NCBI RefSeq assembly: GCF_900094585.1
Contig: NZ_FMAG01000005.1
Location: forward strand, 372,001 to 436,000
Length of the DNA stretch: 64,000 nucleotides
DNA from: Martinezella multihospitum
GTDB lineage: Bacteria; Pseudomonadota; Alphaproteobacteria; Rhizobiales; Rhizobiaceae
Direction: 5' to 3'
Positions within the stretch are counted from its first letter, which is position 1. Each line of letters starts with the position of its first letter. This document shows positions 1-8,368 of this stretch, in pieces. Below the pieces are notes generated by a model. The model was not told the DNA's origin, made no database searches, and was given only the letters and a program-made list of their open reading frames with translations. Made by a program: the position numbers and the translations under genes.

Positions 1-17
1 TCTTCCGTTTCGGCCAC

Positions 18-94
18 GCACCCGTAGCTCAGCTGGATAGAGCACCAGACTACGAATCTGGGGGTCAGGAGTTCGAATCTCTTCGGGTGCGCCA
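18..94 (+). tRNA. tRNA-Arg (anticodon ACG)
   Basis: A 77-nt cloverleaf is visible. The acceptor stem GCACCCG pairs with CGGGTGC, the anticodon loop is CTACGAA inside a CCAGA/TCTGG stem, and the T-loop is TTCGAATC. It ends with an encoded CCA at 92-94. The anticodon ACG gives tRNA-Arg. It is the only non-ICE gene on the left side and is probably the integration target, because the element's recombinase gene ends inside its 3' half. Confidence 0.97.
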
Positions 95-1720
95 TTTCAG
101 TACAGAACTGCGAACCGCAAACGCCGCCGATTCCCCGCTCGAAGCAGCGACGAGGCTTTGAAGCAGGTCCGATTTCCTCCCCATGATGCGAACCTCGTCA
201 TCGGCGACCTCAACGCGCTGGGCAAAGGCGCGCAGGTGGTCCCGCCGATAGCCGCCTCCTTCGATCCGCAGGCTGATGCGTGCGGTTTCCGAAAGCGCGT
301 CGATCATGTCTGGCGTAACGGCCCGGTGCCCGGAGCTGTCAAGTGTCGCCCGTATCCGCTCGGCGTCCGCCGCCGCCTGATCGCGGATCGCTTTGAGATT
401 GGCGATCCGGTCCTTCAGTCCCATGTCGTCCAGCGCGGCCACACCCGTTTCGATCGCATCGTAGAGACGACCCAATCGCTGATCCGTCTCGGTGATTCGC
501 CGATTTAAATCAGCCAGGTGTTCGCGCCGGCGTTCGGCTCGTTCCTGCCGGCGATCGAGAAGGCTCGACAGGATCGTCTCCAACCGCTTCGGTTGGAGAA
601 GGCGCTCTTCAAGATGGCGCGCGACCAGATGATCGAGCTTATCCATTCGGATCGAACGCCCTTCGCAGCCGACCTTGCCTTGCCGCGCTTTGGTCGAGCA
701 GGAGTAATAGGTGTACTGCCCGCCATTGCCCTTGCCGGTACGCAGCGTCATCGCACCGCCGCACTTCGCGCAGAAGCAGATGCCGGTGAGCAGCGTCGGA
801 CCACTCGTAACTCGTGCGGGCACCAACATCGGATTGCGCGATTTGAGACGCGCCTGAACGGCGTCGAACGTCTCCCTCTCTATCAGCGGCGGCACCGCCA
901 TGATCGAGACCTCGTTCTCCGGCTTCCTCTCGCGGTTCTTGAAAGAGCGTGTGTTGAATCGGTGCTCGCCGATATAGGTCGTGCGGGTCAGGATCGCGTG
1001 GATTTGCGCCAGGCCCCATTTCCCGCCGTCACGGGTGAACATGCGGCGTTCGTTGAGATAGGTCGCAATGGCCTTGACGCCCTTCGGGCCAGACGTACCG
1101 CCGCCTTCGAGGAACAGGCGATAAATGAGCCTGACCGTTTCCGCGTGCAGCGGATCGATCTCCAGCTTCTTCTTGATCTTCGATCCACGCTGCTCGGCCG
1201 CGACGACGCGATAGCCAATGGGTGGTCGCGCGCCGTTCCAGAAACCCTGACGGGCGTTCTCGTTCATGGCGCGCAGGACGTGCTTGGCGTTCTCCTTCGA
1301 TTGGTACTCGTCGAACAGGGCCATGATCTGCCGCATCATGACGTGCATGGGATCGTCGCCCATCTCCTGCGTGATGGAGACGAGCTTGACGCCATTCTTC
1401 GCCAGCTTCCTGACATAGAATTCCAGCTCGAAGTGATCGCGGAAGAAGCGCGAGAAACTGTGAACCACGACGACATCGAACGGCGCAGGCTTCGATGTGC
1501 CGGCTTCGATCATGCGCTGGAATTCCGGGCGGCGGTCATTGGTGGCGGAAGCTCCAGCCTCCACGAAGGTTTCGACAAGCTGGTATCCACGCGAAGCACA
1601 ATAGGTTTCACCCTGCTTACGCTGATCCGGGATCGACACGTCATGCTCGGCCTGCCGCGTCGTCGAGACGCGCAGATAGAGCGCCGCGCGCTGCACGATA
1701 TGCGGACTTTGAATGTTCAT
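65..1720 (-). CDS. Large serine recombinase, probable ICE integrase
   Basis: A 551-residue site-specific recombinase that should integrate and excise the element by strand exchange through a phosphoserine link. The resolvase domain starts with YLRVS, where Ser19 is the predicted nucleophile, and continues with an FSRFFRD motif near residue 90. A Recombinase domain (GYRVV, near 165) follows, then a zinc ribbon with CFCAKCGG and YSC/GCEG cysteines (about 322-360), and a charged coiled coil (about 390-470), as in large serine integrases. The start overlaps the upstream antitoxin gene by four bases (ATGA). The last ten codons lie antisense inside the tRNA-Arg gene, so the C-terminus is set by the attachment site. 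The family is certain; its role as the ICE integrase is inferred from position. Confidence 0.9.
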   Translation of the reverse strand: MNIQSPHIVQRAALYLRVSTTRQAEHDVSIPDQRKQGETYCASRGYQLVETFVEAGASATNDRRPEFQRMIEAGTSKPAPFDVVVVHSFSRFFRDHFELEFYVRKLAKNGVKLVSITQEMGDDPMHVMMRQIMALFDEYQSKENAKHVLRAMNENARQGFWNGARPPIGYRVVAAEQRGSKIKKKLEIDPLHAETVRLIYRLFLEGGGTSGPKGVKAIATYLNERRMFTRDGGKWGLAQIHAILTRTTYIGEHRFNTRSFKNRERKPENEVSIMAVPPLIERETFDAVQARLKSRNPMLVPARVTSGPTLLTGICFCAKCGGAMTLRTGKGNGGQYTYYSCSTKARQGKVGCEGRSIRMDKLDHLVARHLEERLLQPKRLETILSSLLDRRQERAERRREHLADLNRRITETDQRLGRLYDAIETGVAALDDMGLKDRIANLKAIRDQAAADAERIRATLDSSGHRAVTPDMIDALSETARISLRIEGGGYRRDHLRAFAQRVEVADDEVRIMGRKSDLLQSLVAASSGESAAFAVRSSVLKWRTRRDSNS

Positions 1721-2106
1721 GGGCGGCCTCCCTTCGCTTCGCGCCGTTCGAGCAAGGGCAGTTCCAGGGCCACCCGATCGTGCAATACCTTCGGCATGAT
1801 CTTCCGGCCTTTGCCAGGCTCCATACTGACGAGACCGTAGCCCGCCATGGTCTTGAGGGTTCGAGACAGGCTCGACTTCGCCCGCCCGGTGATCTGCGAC
1901 AGCTCCTCCAGCGAACCGGGTGCTTGCTCGTCGATGACGCGCAGCAGTTCGCGATTTCCGCTGGAGAGCACCTGCGCGAAAGATTCAGTGGAGGTGAACC
2001 ACACCTTCGGATCGTCCGCCGCCGACTTTTCCTCGCCGCGCGCGATCCGCATGGTGCGGGCCTTCATCTCGTCGTAGTCGGCAATCCCGACTTTCAAGGT
2101 GGTCAT
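1717..2106 (-). CDS. MarR-like HTH antitoxin, TumA-type
   Basis: A 129-residue protein with a C-terminal winged-helix region (about 70-115, GSLEELSQITGRAKSSLSRT), resembling the HVO_A0114-type DNA-binding partners of DUF6516 toxins. It lies directly downstream of the DUF6516 gene with a 4-nt overlap and overlaps the recombinase gene by 4 nt, so it is translationally coupled to both. The expected role is to neutralise the toxin and autoregulate the operon. Antitoxin function is inferred from the pairing. It could also serve simply as the operon regulator of the recombinase. Confidence 0.72.
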   Translation of the reverse strand: MTTLKVGIADYDEMKARTMRIARGEEKSAADDPKVWFTSTESFAQVLSSGNRELLRVIDEQAPGSLEELSQITGRAKSSLSRTLKTMAGYGLVSMEPGKGRKIMPKVLHDRVALELPLLERREAKGGRP

Positions 2107-2456
2107 AACACGCCTCGCTCCTTCAACACCGCGTCCACCGCCTGCCAGAAGTCGGCCAGTAGCGTGGCCGCGTCCTCCCAGGCGTATGGCTTCACGGTCT
2201 GGAGGCGGTGGCGATGGTCCATCGGCTCTCCCCTTCTGCCCCGGCCGACCGGATGGGCGTTGTCAAAGCCGACCAGCCGTTCGCCCGAAGGCCCGTGAAG
2301 CGTGAGCGAGTAATCGAGGCCGTGCGGCTTTTCCGGTGAGACCGGAATGCGGGTGACGACGAACTTCACCCAATGACCGCCCTCGGGATCGACAACAAGC
2401 ACCTGACCGTCAAGGTCCAGTAGCGTGTCGAGGCTCGGGTCACGATCCTCGCTCAT
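2103..2456 (-). CDS. TumE-family toxin (DUF6516)
   Basis: A 117-residue protein of the DUF6516/TumE toxin type. It contains LVVDPEGGHWVKFVV, LDYSLTLHGPSGERLVGFDNAHP and YAWEDAATLLADFW, the usual DUF6516 pattern with a central GYDNAH-like motif. It sits in an operon upstream of a HTH protein, which is the normal partner arrangement. The known family members are toxins that are probably active on RNA; the mechanism here is not visible from sequence. In an ICE such a pair would be expected to stabilise the element. The overlaps with both neighbours are 4 nt. Confidence 0.72.
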   Translation of the reverse strand: MSEDRDPSLDTLLDLDGQVLVVDPEGGHWVKFVVTRIPVSPEKPHGLDYSLTLHGPSGERLVGFDNAHPVGRGRRGEPMDHRHRLQTVKPYAWEDAATLLADFWQAVDAVLKERGVL

Positions 2457-2776
2457 GGCTTATTGTTAACATCTGATGTTAACTTATTCAAGCCCTCATT
2501 ACCTTCGGCATCAAGAGGGCCGAACAGCCGGTCGAGAACATCGCCGAAATAGCGCTCGAAAATGTCCACCTCGGCTTCGGTGACCGGCACACGCTCCGGC
2601 CAATCGTCGATGACGGGCAGCTTCTCGACATCGAAAGTGCCAGACCACGGGTTGCGGCGGCGTGGCGCGCGCGACGGCGCGAGATCGTCGCCATAATTGT
2701 AAAGGTCGTCAGGAAGTGCTTGCGGGGCTGGCCGTTGTGGCCGCCCCCTGCGGGCGCGGGAATCTTGCGCGGACAT
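2453..2776 (-). CDS. Small acidic protein of unknown function, first gene of the integrase operon
   Basis: I do not recognise this 107-residue protein. The N-terminus is rich in Arg/Pro (about 1-50), and the middle is acidic with a plausible helical stretch EAEVDIFERYFGDVLDRLF (about 70-90). No membrane segment or cysteine motif is present. I chose the ATG at 2776 over the longer frame because GGAGG lies about six bases upstream and because the 61-bp shared module ends 62 bases upstream. It overlaps the toxin gene by 4 nt. As the first gene in the recombinase operon it could modulate integration, but nothing in the sequence shows that. Confidence 0.6.
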   Translation of the reverse strand: MSAQDSRARRGRPQRPAPQALPDDLYNYGDDLAPSRAPRRRNPWSGTFDVEKLPVIDDWPERVPVTEAEVDIFERYFGDVLDRLFGPLDAEGNEGLNKLTSDVNNKP

Positions 2777-2837
2777 TGAATCCTCCGTGGTTCGCGATTG
2801 AAAACCGAGCGTCAGGAGGCCCGGATTTATGCGAAGC

Positions 2838-2898
2838 ATGGAGGGAGATCGGCGGCCGGTAGCGTGCCGCATTTGCGCTCGCGCGCCAGCGGCACCCC
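2838..2898 (-). promoter_or_regulatory. Shared 61-bp control module, copy 1
   Basis: This sequence matches 38482-38542 at 53 of 61 positions by my count. It holds the inverted repeat GTGCCGC-N18-GCGGCAC. It ends 62 nt before the ATG of the first gene of the integrase operon, and the second copy ends 65 nt before the excisionase-like gene. A shared operator or activator site is inferred. Confidence 0.7.
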
Positions 2899-2929
2899 AG
2901 CATAGAAAGCGGGGGGCCGCGGCGGCGGA

Positions 2930-3145
2930 TCAGCTTGGCGTCCGCCGTGCTTTCGCAAAGCCGCGATCGGTGGCGATGAAGCGCTCCAGCATCGGCACGA
3001 TCAGCTTGGCCGGCTCGATCGGTGCGCCACCTTCGGCCAGGAGGCGGCCGTATTCGATCAGGTCGCGGTGGAGTGCGGCGGGTAGCTCCAGCGCGATCCT
3101 GACGGGCTTGTCGTCAGCGATGGGACCGAGTTTCAGCTTGGTCAT
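2930..3145 (-). CDS. DUF2274 protein
   Basis: A 71-residue protein (MTKLKLGPIADDKPVRIALE) of the DUF2274 family, which regularly follows trbI in alphaproteobacterial P-type transfer operons. It has a short beta start and a helix-rich body (PAALHRDLIEYGRLLAE) suggestive of a ribbon-helix-helix fold. It starts 2 nt after the trbI stop, so it is the last gene of the trb operon. Its function in conjugation is unknown; the fold suggests DNA binding. Confidence 0.8.
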   Translation of the reverse strand: MTKLKLGPIADDKPVRIALELPAALHRDLIEYGRLLAEGGAPIEPAKLIVPMLERFIATDRGFAKARRTPS

Positions 3146-3147
3146 GG

Positions 3148-4296
3148 TCAGCTCCTATAGGGCTCGAACACGATGTCGCGCGTGACGATGACCCTGACCG
3201 GGAAACCGGGCCGGATGGTCAGCGTGGGTGCGACCTGCAACTGTCGTTGGATGATCTGCTGACCGGCCTGGTTGACCGTATCCTGTGCGCCGTCTCGGAT
3301 GGCGCGGATCAGGCGGTCATTGTCGTCGGTGGCGAGTTCCGCGCCGACGCCGAGCAGGGTCGAGAGCGCAGCGGCCTTGGCGAGGTCCCACCAGTGATAA
3401 TCGACGCCATCCTCAAGGCCGGCGTACCCTTGCGTGTCGGCGCCGGGCTGGCGCTCGAGAACGATCGAGCGGCCATTCGGCATGATGAGCCGGTTCCAGA
3501 CAAGCAGCACGCGGCGCTGTCCGAACTGCACGTTGTTGTCATACTGGCCGATCAGGCGCGTGCCCTGCGGCACGAGCAGGATACGCCCGGTCGGGCTGTC
3601 GTAGATGTTCTCCGTGACCTGCGCAGTGATCTGGCCGGGAAGATCGGAACGGATGCCGGTGATGAGCGCCGCCGAGATGACGGCGCCGGCCTGAAGCACG
3701 AAGGGCGAAGCCGGCGGCGTGACGCGATCGGGCGTGACGGTGCGGCGGTCGGCCGCCGCGTTGAGGAAGGCGAGCTGCTTGTCCTGTCTGGTGGCGGGCT
3801 GGCCCGCTGCGCCGGCCGGGTCGAGGCCCGCGAGACCGGGCATCGCACCGGATGCGGTTGCCGCCGTCGAGCCCTGCCGCGACTGAAAGAAGACGGTGCT
3901 GAGACGGGCGGCCTCTTCCTCGGCGCGGCGTCGCTGTTCGGCCTCGCTGACGCCGGGCGTCGGAACCGCGGGTGTCACGACGGGCTGGCCGTTGTTCTGG
4001 GCGTCGAGGATCGGTCGGCCGAGATCGCCGGGCAGCGCCGGTCCCAGGACCGGGCCGGTATAGTCCTTCGGCAATCCGGCGAGACCATCGGCGGTCTGGC
4101 GGTTGTTGGTCGAATAAAGCTCCTCGCTGCCATCGCCGGGCGCGCGGGTCTGGAGCGCGTAGATCAGCGCCCCGCCGATCCCGACCATAGCGACGGCGGC
4201 GACGCTGGCGAGCATCTTGCGCGACAGGCGGGTGACGCGCGGCGGCTCGCTGCGCAGGCGCATGGGTTCGGCGTTGGTGTCTGGGGTCTCGGTCAT
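3148..4296 (-). CDS. trbI: TrbI, VirB10-like conjugation channel protein
   Basis: A 382-residue bitopic inner-membrane protein of the type IV secretion core complex. It has a cytoplasmic N-terminus and one membrane segment (LASVAAVAMVGIGGALIYAL, about 30-50), then a Pro/Gln-rich periplasmic linker with an EQRRRAEEEAARLS helix. The conserved C-terminal beta-barrel domain (about 200-380) contains VLQAGAVISAALITGI, VPQGTRLIGQYD and the final PVRVIVTRDIVF. It overlaps trbG by 4 nt. In the family it links the inner-membrane motors to the outer-membrane pore. Confidence 0.95.
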   Translation of the reverse strand: MTETPDTNAEPMRLRSEPPRVTRLSRKMLASVAAVAMVGIGGALIYALQTRAPGDGSEELYSTNNRQTADGLAGLPKDYTGPVLGPALPGDLGRPILDAQNNGQPVVTPAVPTPGVSEAEQRRRAEEEAARLSTVFFQSRQGSTAATASGAMPGLAGLDPAGAAGQPATRQDKQLAFLNAAADRRTVTPDRVTPPASPFVLQAGAVISAALITGIRSDLPGQITAQVTENIYDSPTGRILLVPQGTRLIGQYDNNVQFGQRRVLLVWNRLIMPNGRSIVLERQPGADTQGYAGLEDGVDYHWWDLAKAAALSTLLGVGAELATDDNDRLIRAIRDGAQDTVNQAGQQIIQRQLQVAPTLTIRPGFPVRVIVTRDIVFEPYRS

Positions 4297-5249
4297 GATT
4301 GCGGCCTCCCGTCGGTGCGGACGATCCTGACGGTCTGCTGGCGGTCGCCAGCGCCAAGGCGCAATTCGGCCGCGCCGAAGAGGCGGTCGACGATCAGGAT
4401 GTGTTGATAGATGCGGCTGTTGACGATCTGGGTTTTGCCGTTGGGGCCGATGACGAAGATCGGCGGCATCTCGCCCTGCACGATGCCGCGCGGGAATTCG
4501 ACATAGACGCGGCGGCCATCGTCATAGACGGCGACGGGCTTCCACGGCGGATTGTCGCCCGTGAGGCCGTAGCGATAGTTGCGCGCGGCAACGGCCGGAA
4601 TGACCGGCGTTGCCGGAAGTGCCTGCTGGCCGCCGCCTGCCGGCGGCGGATAGGCCCAGGCGACGGCCGGCATATAGGGCTTCTCGCCCGAACGCAGCTC
4701 GATCATGTAGGTGCGCTTGTCGGTCGTGATGACGAGATTGGTGGTGATGTCGGCGCGCGACGGCTTCACCAGCACGAGGACGCGGCGGCCGACGCCGGAG
4801 CCGGATTCGGTGTCGCCGATGATCCAGCGGGCGGTGTCGCCCGCCGCGATCGGCCCGGAGCCGGTCAGGCTCTCGCCGGGTTCGAGCACGATGCTCGTAA
4901 TCTGGCCGGGCGCGGCATAAACCTGATAGAGCGCGCCTTCCGACCATGGATAGACCTGGATGGCGTTGTAATAGCCCTCGCGGCGCGGCTGCACGCGCGC
5001 CGCGGCATTGGCGTTCTCGACGCGCACCGTGGGCGTGCCGGCGGTCTCGCCGCCGCGCGCGACGGTCCAGGCCGGCGGCGTGTGGAGCGGCTTGGGGCGC
5101 TCGTCCGTGACGGTGACGGGCACGACGGGCAGCGGCGGCACACTGGCGTCGTAGTTGATCTCGGGCGGCTTGAAGGTCGCGCAGCCGGCGAGTGCCGAGG
5201 CGGACAGCAAAAGGGCGATGGCGGCAGGCGTGCGGAAAGTGCTCCTCAT
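4293..5249 (-). CDS. trbG: TrbG, VirB9-like outer-membrane-associated protein
   Basis: A 318-residue component of the conjugation core complex. The start ATG at 5249 overlaps the trbF stop, which is preferable to the longer frame. A lipoprotein-like signal is visible (ALLLSASALAGC, with the lipobox Cys near residue 22). The body has the VirB9/TrbG pattern: YYNAIQVYPWSEGALYQVYA, the ITTNLVITTDKRTYMIELRS strand region and a C-terminal domain ending in LRLGAGDRQQTVRIVR. It is predicted to form the outer-membrane ring with TrbI. Confidence 0.95.
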   Translation of the reverse strand: MRSTFRTPAAIALLLSASALAGCATFKPPEINYDASVPPLPVVPVTVTDERPKPLHTPPAWTVARGGETAGTPTVRVENANAAARVQPRREGYYNAIQVYPWSEGALYQVYAAPGQITSIVLEPGESLTGSGPIAAGDTARWIIGDTESGSGVGRRVLVLVKPSRADITTNLVITTDKRTYMIELRSGEKPYMPAVAWAYPPPAGGGQQALPATPVIPAVAARNYRYGLTGDNPPWKPVAVYDDGRRVYVEFPRGIVQGEMPPIFVIGPNGKTQIVNSRIYQHILIVDRLFGAAELRLGAGDRQQTVRIVRTDGRPQS

Positions 5250-5935
5250 TGGCCCATCTCCCGCGACCAATTGATGGCGTTGACGTAGATGCCGAGCGGA
5301 TTGGCTTTCAGCCGCTCAGTGTCTCGGGGCGGCTGGACGGCGATGGTCAAGATCGCCGTCCATCGCTCCGTCGCGGCGAGCACGCCGTTCTCGAAGCGCC
5401 GTTCCGTCCAGGCGACGCGGAACGAATCCGGCGATGCGCGGATGACGCTGGAGACGTCGACGGCGATCTGCTGCTTGCCGACCTTGGCGAAGGGATCGTT
5501 GGTGCGGGCATAGTCGTTGAGCGCGCCCGCGCCGCGATCGGTGGTCCAGTCATAGGCGCGAAGCCAGTTCTGCCGGACGATGATCGGATCAGCGGGAATG
5601 CTCCTGACCTGCTCGATGAAGCGGGCGAGATGCCAGGCGATTTGCGGATCGGTCGGGCGGAAATCCGCCGTGGCCGGCGCGATCGCTTGCGCCTGGCCGA
5701 GCTTGTCGACCTGTACCACCCACGGCACGACGGTCCCACGCGCGGACTGGATCACCAGTGCGCCCGCGAAGCCCGCCGAAAGGATCAGCGCGCCGAAGGC
5801 CATATAGCGCCAGTTCCTGGCCTGCACACGGGCCGAGCCGATGCGCTCGTCCCAGACCTGGGCGGCCTTCTGATAAGGCGTTTCGGGTTGGACTGTCTTG
5901 CCGTAATGCGCGGCGGGTCGATTGAAGAGGTTCAT
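5246..5935 (-). CDS. trbF: TrbF, VirB8-like assembly protein
   Basis: A 229-residue inner-membrane protein. A single transmembrane segment lies near residues 45-65 (YMAFGALILSAGFAGALVIQ). The periplasmic NTF2-like domain follows (PQIAWHLARFIEQVRSIP ... WTAILTIAVQPPRDTERLKANPLGIYV), ending in the NPLGIYV signature of VirB8/TrbF. It overlaps trbG and trbL by 4 nt at each end. It is a scaffold that brings pilus and channel subunits together. Confidence 0.95.
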   Translation of the reverse strand: MNLFNRPAAHYGKTVQPETPYQKAAQVWDERIGSARVQARNWRYMAFGALILSAGFAGALVIQSARGTVVPWVVQVDKLGQAQAIAPATADFRPTDPQIAWHLARFIEQVRSIPADPIIVRQNWLRAYDWTTDRGAGALNDYARTNDPFAKVGKQQIAVDVSSVIRASPDSFRVAWTERRFENGVLAATERWTAILTIAVQPPRDTERLKANPLGIYVNAINWSREMGQ

Positions 5936-7296
5936 GAGCGGTCGCTTTCAGAGAGGTTGATGGAAGAACCGGAGCCGTGGCTGTCGCCGGAGCGGACGGC
6001 ATGAGCGGCAGCGCTGACGCCGTGGCTGACCGTCTGGCCGCGCTTCATGCGCTTGGCCCAATCGGGCGGCGTGCCGTCCGTCGTGGCCGATGGCGTGGGT
6101 GCGGCAGCGGTAGCTTCGCCGCCGACCGTTCCCATGGTCGATGAGCCGCCGGTTGCCCCGAAGCCGGCCTTCGCGCCGTCGCTGAAGCTGGATTTGAGGC
6201 TGGAGGCCGCACGGCGAAGCGGTGAGAACGCGGCGTTGCCCGCGGTGCTGCCGGCTGCGCGGGCCACACCGCCGATGCCCGATGCGACGCCGGAGGCGCC
6301 GGACTTGCCGAGCGATCCGAGCGAATAGGCAGACGATGCCGCACCCACCGCGGTCGCGCCGCCACGTGCTGCTGCCGCGCCACCGGAGAGCATGGCGCCT
6401 CCGCCCTTGGCGGCAAGCATCGCACCGCCGCCGACGGCCATGGCAGCGCCGCCGACAGCAAGGCCGGTGCCGACCGCTGCGCCCGCGCCGAGCTGCGGGC
6501 CGCCGGAGACGAGGCCATTGGCGATGCCGGGGCCGAAGATGCCGAGACCGACCAGCGAGAGTGCGGCGAGCACGACGGCCATGGCGTCGTCGATGCTCGG
6601 GGTCTGACCGCCGAAGCCTTGGGTGAACTGGCTGAACAGCGTCGAGCCGATGCCGATGATGACGGCGAGAACCAGAACCTTGATGCCGGACGAGATGACG
6701 TTGCCGAGCACCTTTTCGGCCATGAAGGCGGTTTTCCCGAACAGGCCGAACGGGATCAGGACAAAGCCGGCGAGCGTCGCCAGCTTGAACTCGATCAGTG
6801 TGACGAAGAGCTGGATGGCGAGGATGAAGAAGGCGAGGATCACCAGCGCCCAGGCGAAGAGCAGGCACGCGATCTGGATGAAGTTCTCGAAGAAGGCGAC
6901 CCAGCCCATCAGGTCGGAGATGGATTCGAGCAGCGGCCGGGCCGCGTCGAGGCCGGTCTGTGCGACATTGCCGGGGCGGAGCAGATCGGCGGTGGAAAAG
7001 CCGGTGCCGCTCGCCTTGAGGCCGAGGCCGGCGAAGCTGTCGAAGACGATCTTCGCGAGGTTGTTCCAGTTGCCGATCAGGTAGGCGAAGATGCCGACGA
7101 ACAGCGTCTTCTTGACGAGCCGCGCCATGATGTCGTCATCGGCAGCCCAAGACCAGAACAGCGCGGCCAAGGTCACGTCGATGACGATCAGCGTCGTGGC
7201 GATGAAGGCCACTTCGCCGGACAGAATGCCGAACCCTGAGTCGATGTAGCGGGTGAAGGTTCCGAGGAAGTTGTCGATGACGCTTGCGCCGCCCAT
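5932..7296 (-). CDS. trbL: TrbL, VirB6-like polytopic channel protein
   Basis: A 454-residue polytopic membrane protein. Several hydrophobic segments fill residues 20-275 (for example FIATTLIVIDVTLAALFWSW and IACLLFAWALVILAFFILAI). A long Gly/Ala-rich low-complexity stretch (about 285-380) and a polar C-terminal tail (LSESDRS) follow, the normal TrbL layout. In VirB6-type proteins the membrane part forms part of the DNA passage. It lies 3 nt after trbK and overlaps trbF. Confidence 0.93.
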   Translation of the reverse strand: MGGASVIDNFLGTFTRYIDSGFGILSGEVAFIATTLIVIDVTLAALFWSWAADDDIMARLVKKTLFVGIFAYLIGNWNNLAKIVFDSFAGLGLKASGTGFSTADLLRPGNVAQTGLDAARPLLESISDLMGWVAFFENFIQIACLLFAWALVILAFFILAIQLFVTLIEFKLATLAGFVLIPFGLFGKTAFMAEKVLGNVISSGIKVLVLAVIIGIGSTLFSQFTQGFGGQTPSIDDAMAVVLAALSLVGLGIFGPGIANGLVSGGPQLGAGAAVGTGLAVGGAAMAVGGGAMLAAKGGGAMLSGGAAAARGGATAVGAASSAYSLGSLGKSGASGVASGIGGVARAAGSTAGNAAFSPLRRAASSLKSSFSDGAKAGFGATGGSSTMGTVGGEATAAAPTPSATTDGTPPDWAKRMKRGQTVSHGVSAAAHAVRSGDSHGSGSSINLSESDRS

Positions 7297-7299
7297 GGC

Positions 7300-7587
7300 T
7301 CACCGCCCTTCGTTGGCGGACGGCACGGCCGGCGCAGGCGTGCGGCCAAGGAAGCGGTCGCGGGTCTCGGCCCAGACGCGCAGGCACCCCGTATCCTCGG
7401 CCGCTTTCTGGCCAAGCTGCTGGCACCGACGTTGGCCCTCGCGCAGCGGATCGCGCGAGGGCTCATGAAGACGCACGGGCGAGGATGGCGCAGCCTGTTC
7501 CTTGCGGGTCATCTCGATTGCCGTCGCGGTGACTGCGACGGCGACGAATATGATTGCGCCCAGCCGGGCCAGCATCTTGCCATCCAT
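7300..7587 (-). CDS. trbK: TrbK-like entry exclusion protein
   Basis: A 95-residue protein with one N-terminal membrane segment (LARLGAIIFVAVAVTATAIEM) and a short periplasmic part with two cysteines (RRCQQLG and DTGCLRVWAETR). The C/CxxW arrangement is typical of the alternative TrbK family found between trbJ and trbL in alphaproteobacterial elements. TrbK-type proteins block entry of the same element into cells that already have it. Function is inferred from family and position. Confidence 0.8.
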   Translation of the reverse strand: MDGKMLARLGAIIFVAVAVTATAIEMTRKEQAAPSSPVRLHEPSRDPLREGQRRCQQLGQKAAEDTGCLRVWAETRDRFLGRTPAPAVPSANEGR

Positions 7588-7597
7588 CGCCCGCGCC

Positions 7598-8368
7598 TCA
7601 GTTGCCGTTGTTGAACATCTGCGCGTTGCCGGGCGTGTAGCCGCCGCCCGGTGTCAGGAACCGGCGGCGCTGTTCGCGGCCCTGTTCGGCAGCGGCGCTA
7701 CGCTCCGCCTCCGTCAAAGCGCCAGCGCGCCCATTGGCGGCGAGCAACGCGACGAGATCGGAAAGCTGCTGCGACTGGAGGGCGAGAAGCTGGTTGCCGG
7801 CCTGCGTCGCCTGAAGTGCGCCGGTCGCGCCCTGGCTCTGGCCGACCAGCGCCGACATCTGCGCGCGGTTGCTGTCGATGTTGCCGACAGCGCCGGCCTG
7901 CACGCGCATCGCGTCCTGCAAGCCGCCGACGGTGTTTTGCCAGCGCGAACGGGCATTGGCGACGAGCTGCTGGTCGGTCGCCGACATCGAGACGTTGCCG
8001 TACTTCTGGCTGAACATCTGGTCGATCTGCTGGACATCGAAAGCGATGCCCTGCGCCTGCTGCAAGAGCTGTTGCGTCTTCTGGACGGACTGCTGAATCT
8101 GCTGGAGCGCCGAGAACGGCAGGCTGGCGAGGTTCTTCGCCTGATTGATGAGCATCTGCGCTTCGTTCTGAAGCGAGGTGATCTGGTGCGTGATCTGTTC
8201 CAGCGAACGCGCTGCCGTCAGCACGTTTTGCGCATAGTTGGTCGGGTCATAGACGATGCGCCAGGCATGGGCCGGCGTCGCCATCATCGGTGACAGGGCG
8301 ATCGGCGCGGCGGCGAGCATGGTTGCGGCGAGCGCCAGGGTGCGCGAACGGATAAGGCGGGTCTTCAT
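7598..8368 (-). CDS. trbJ: TrbJ, VirB5-like pilus-associated protein
   Basis: A 256-residue exported protein. The signal peptide ends at about residue 35 (MATPAHA, before WRIVYDPTNYAQN). The mature part is almost entirely helical and Gln-rich (LEQITHQITSLQNEAQMLIN, SVQKTQQLLQQAQ), as in TrbJ/VirB5 minor pilins. It overlaps trbE by 4 nt and precedes trbK. The VirB5 class is thought to sit at the pilus tip and help mating-pair formation. Confidence 0.94.
   Translation of the reverse strand: MKTRLIRSRTLALAATMLAAAPIALSPMMATPAHAWRIVYDPTNYAQNVLTAARSLEQITHQITSLQNEAQMLINQAKNLASLPFSALQQIQQSVQKTQQLLQQAQGIAFDVQQIDQMFSQKYGNVSMSATDQQLVANARSRWQNTVGGLQDAMRVQAGAVGNIDSNRAQMSALVGQSQGATGALQATQAGNQLLALQSQQLSDLVALLAANGRAGALTEAERSAAAEQGREQRRRFLTPGGGYTPGNAQMFNNGN

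Noticed and set aside
518..1840. Long open frames antisense to known genes, for example plus-strand 518-1840, plus-strand 13013-15094 and minus-strand 32106-34610
   Set aside because: They lie opposite clearly recognised genes, have no family motifs and show Arg/Asp/Gly-rich translations expected from high-GC antisense frames.
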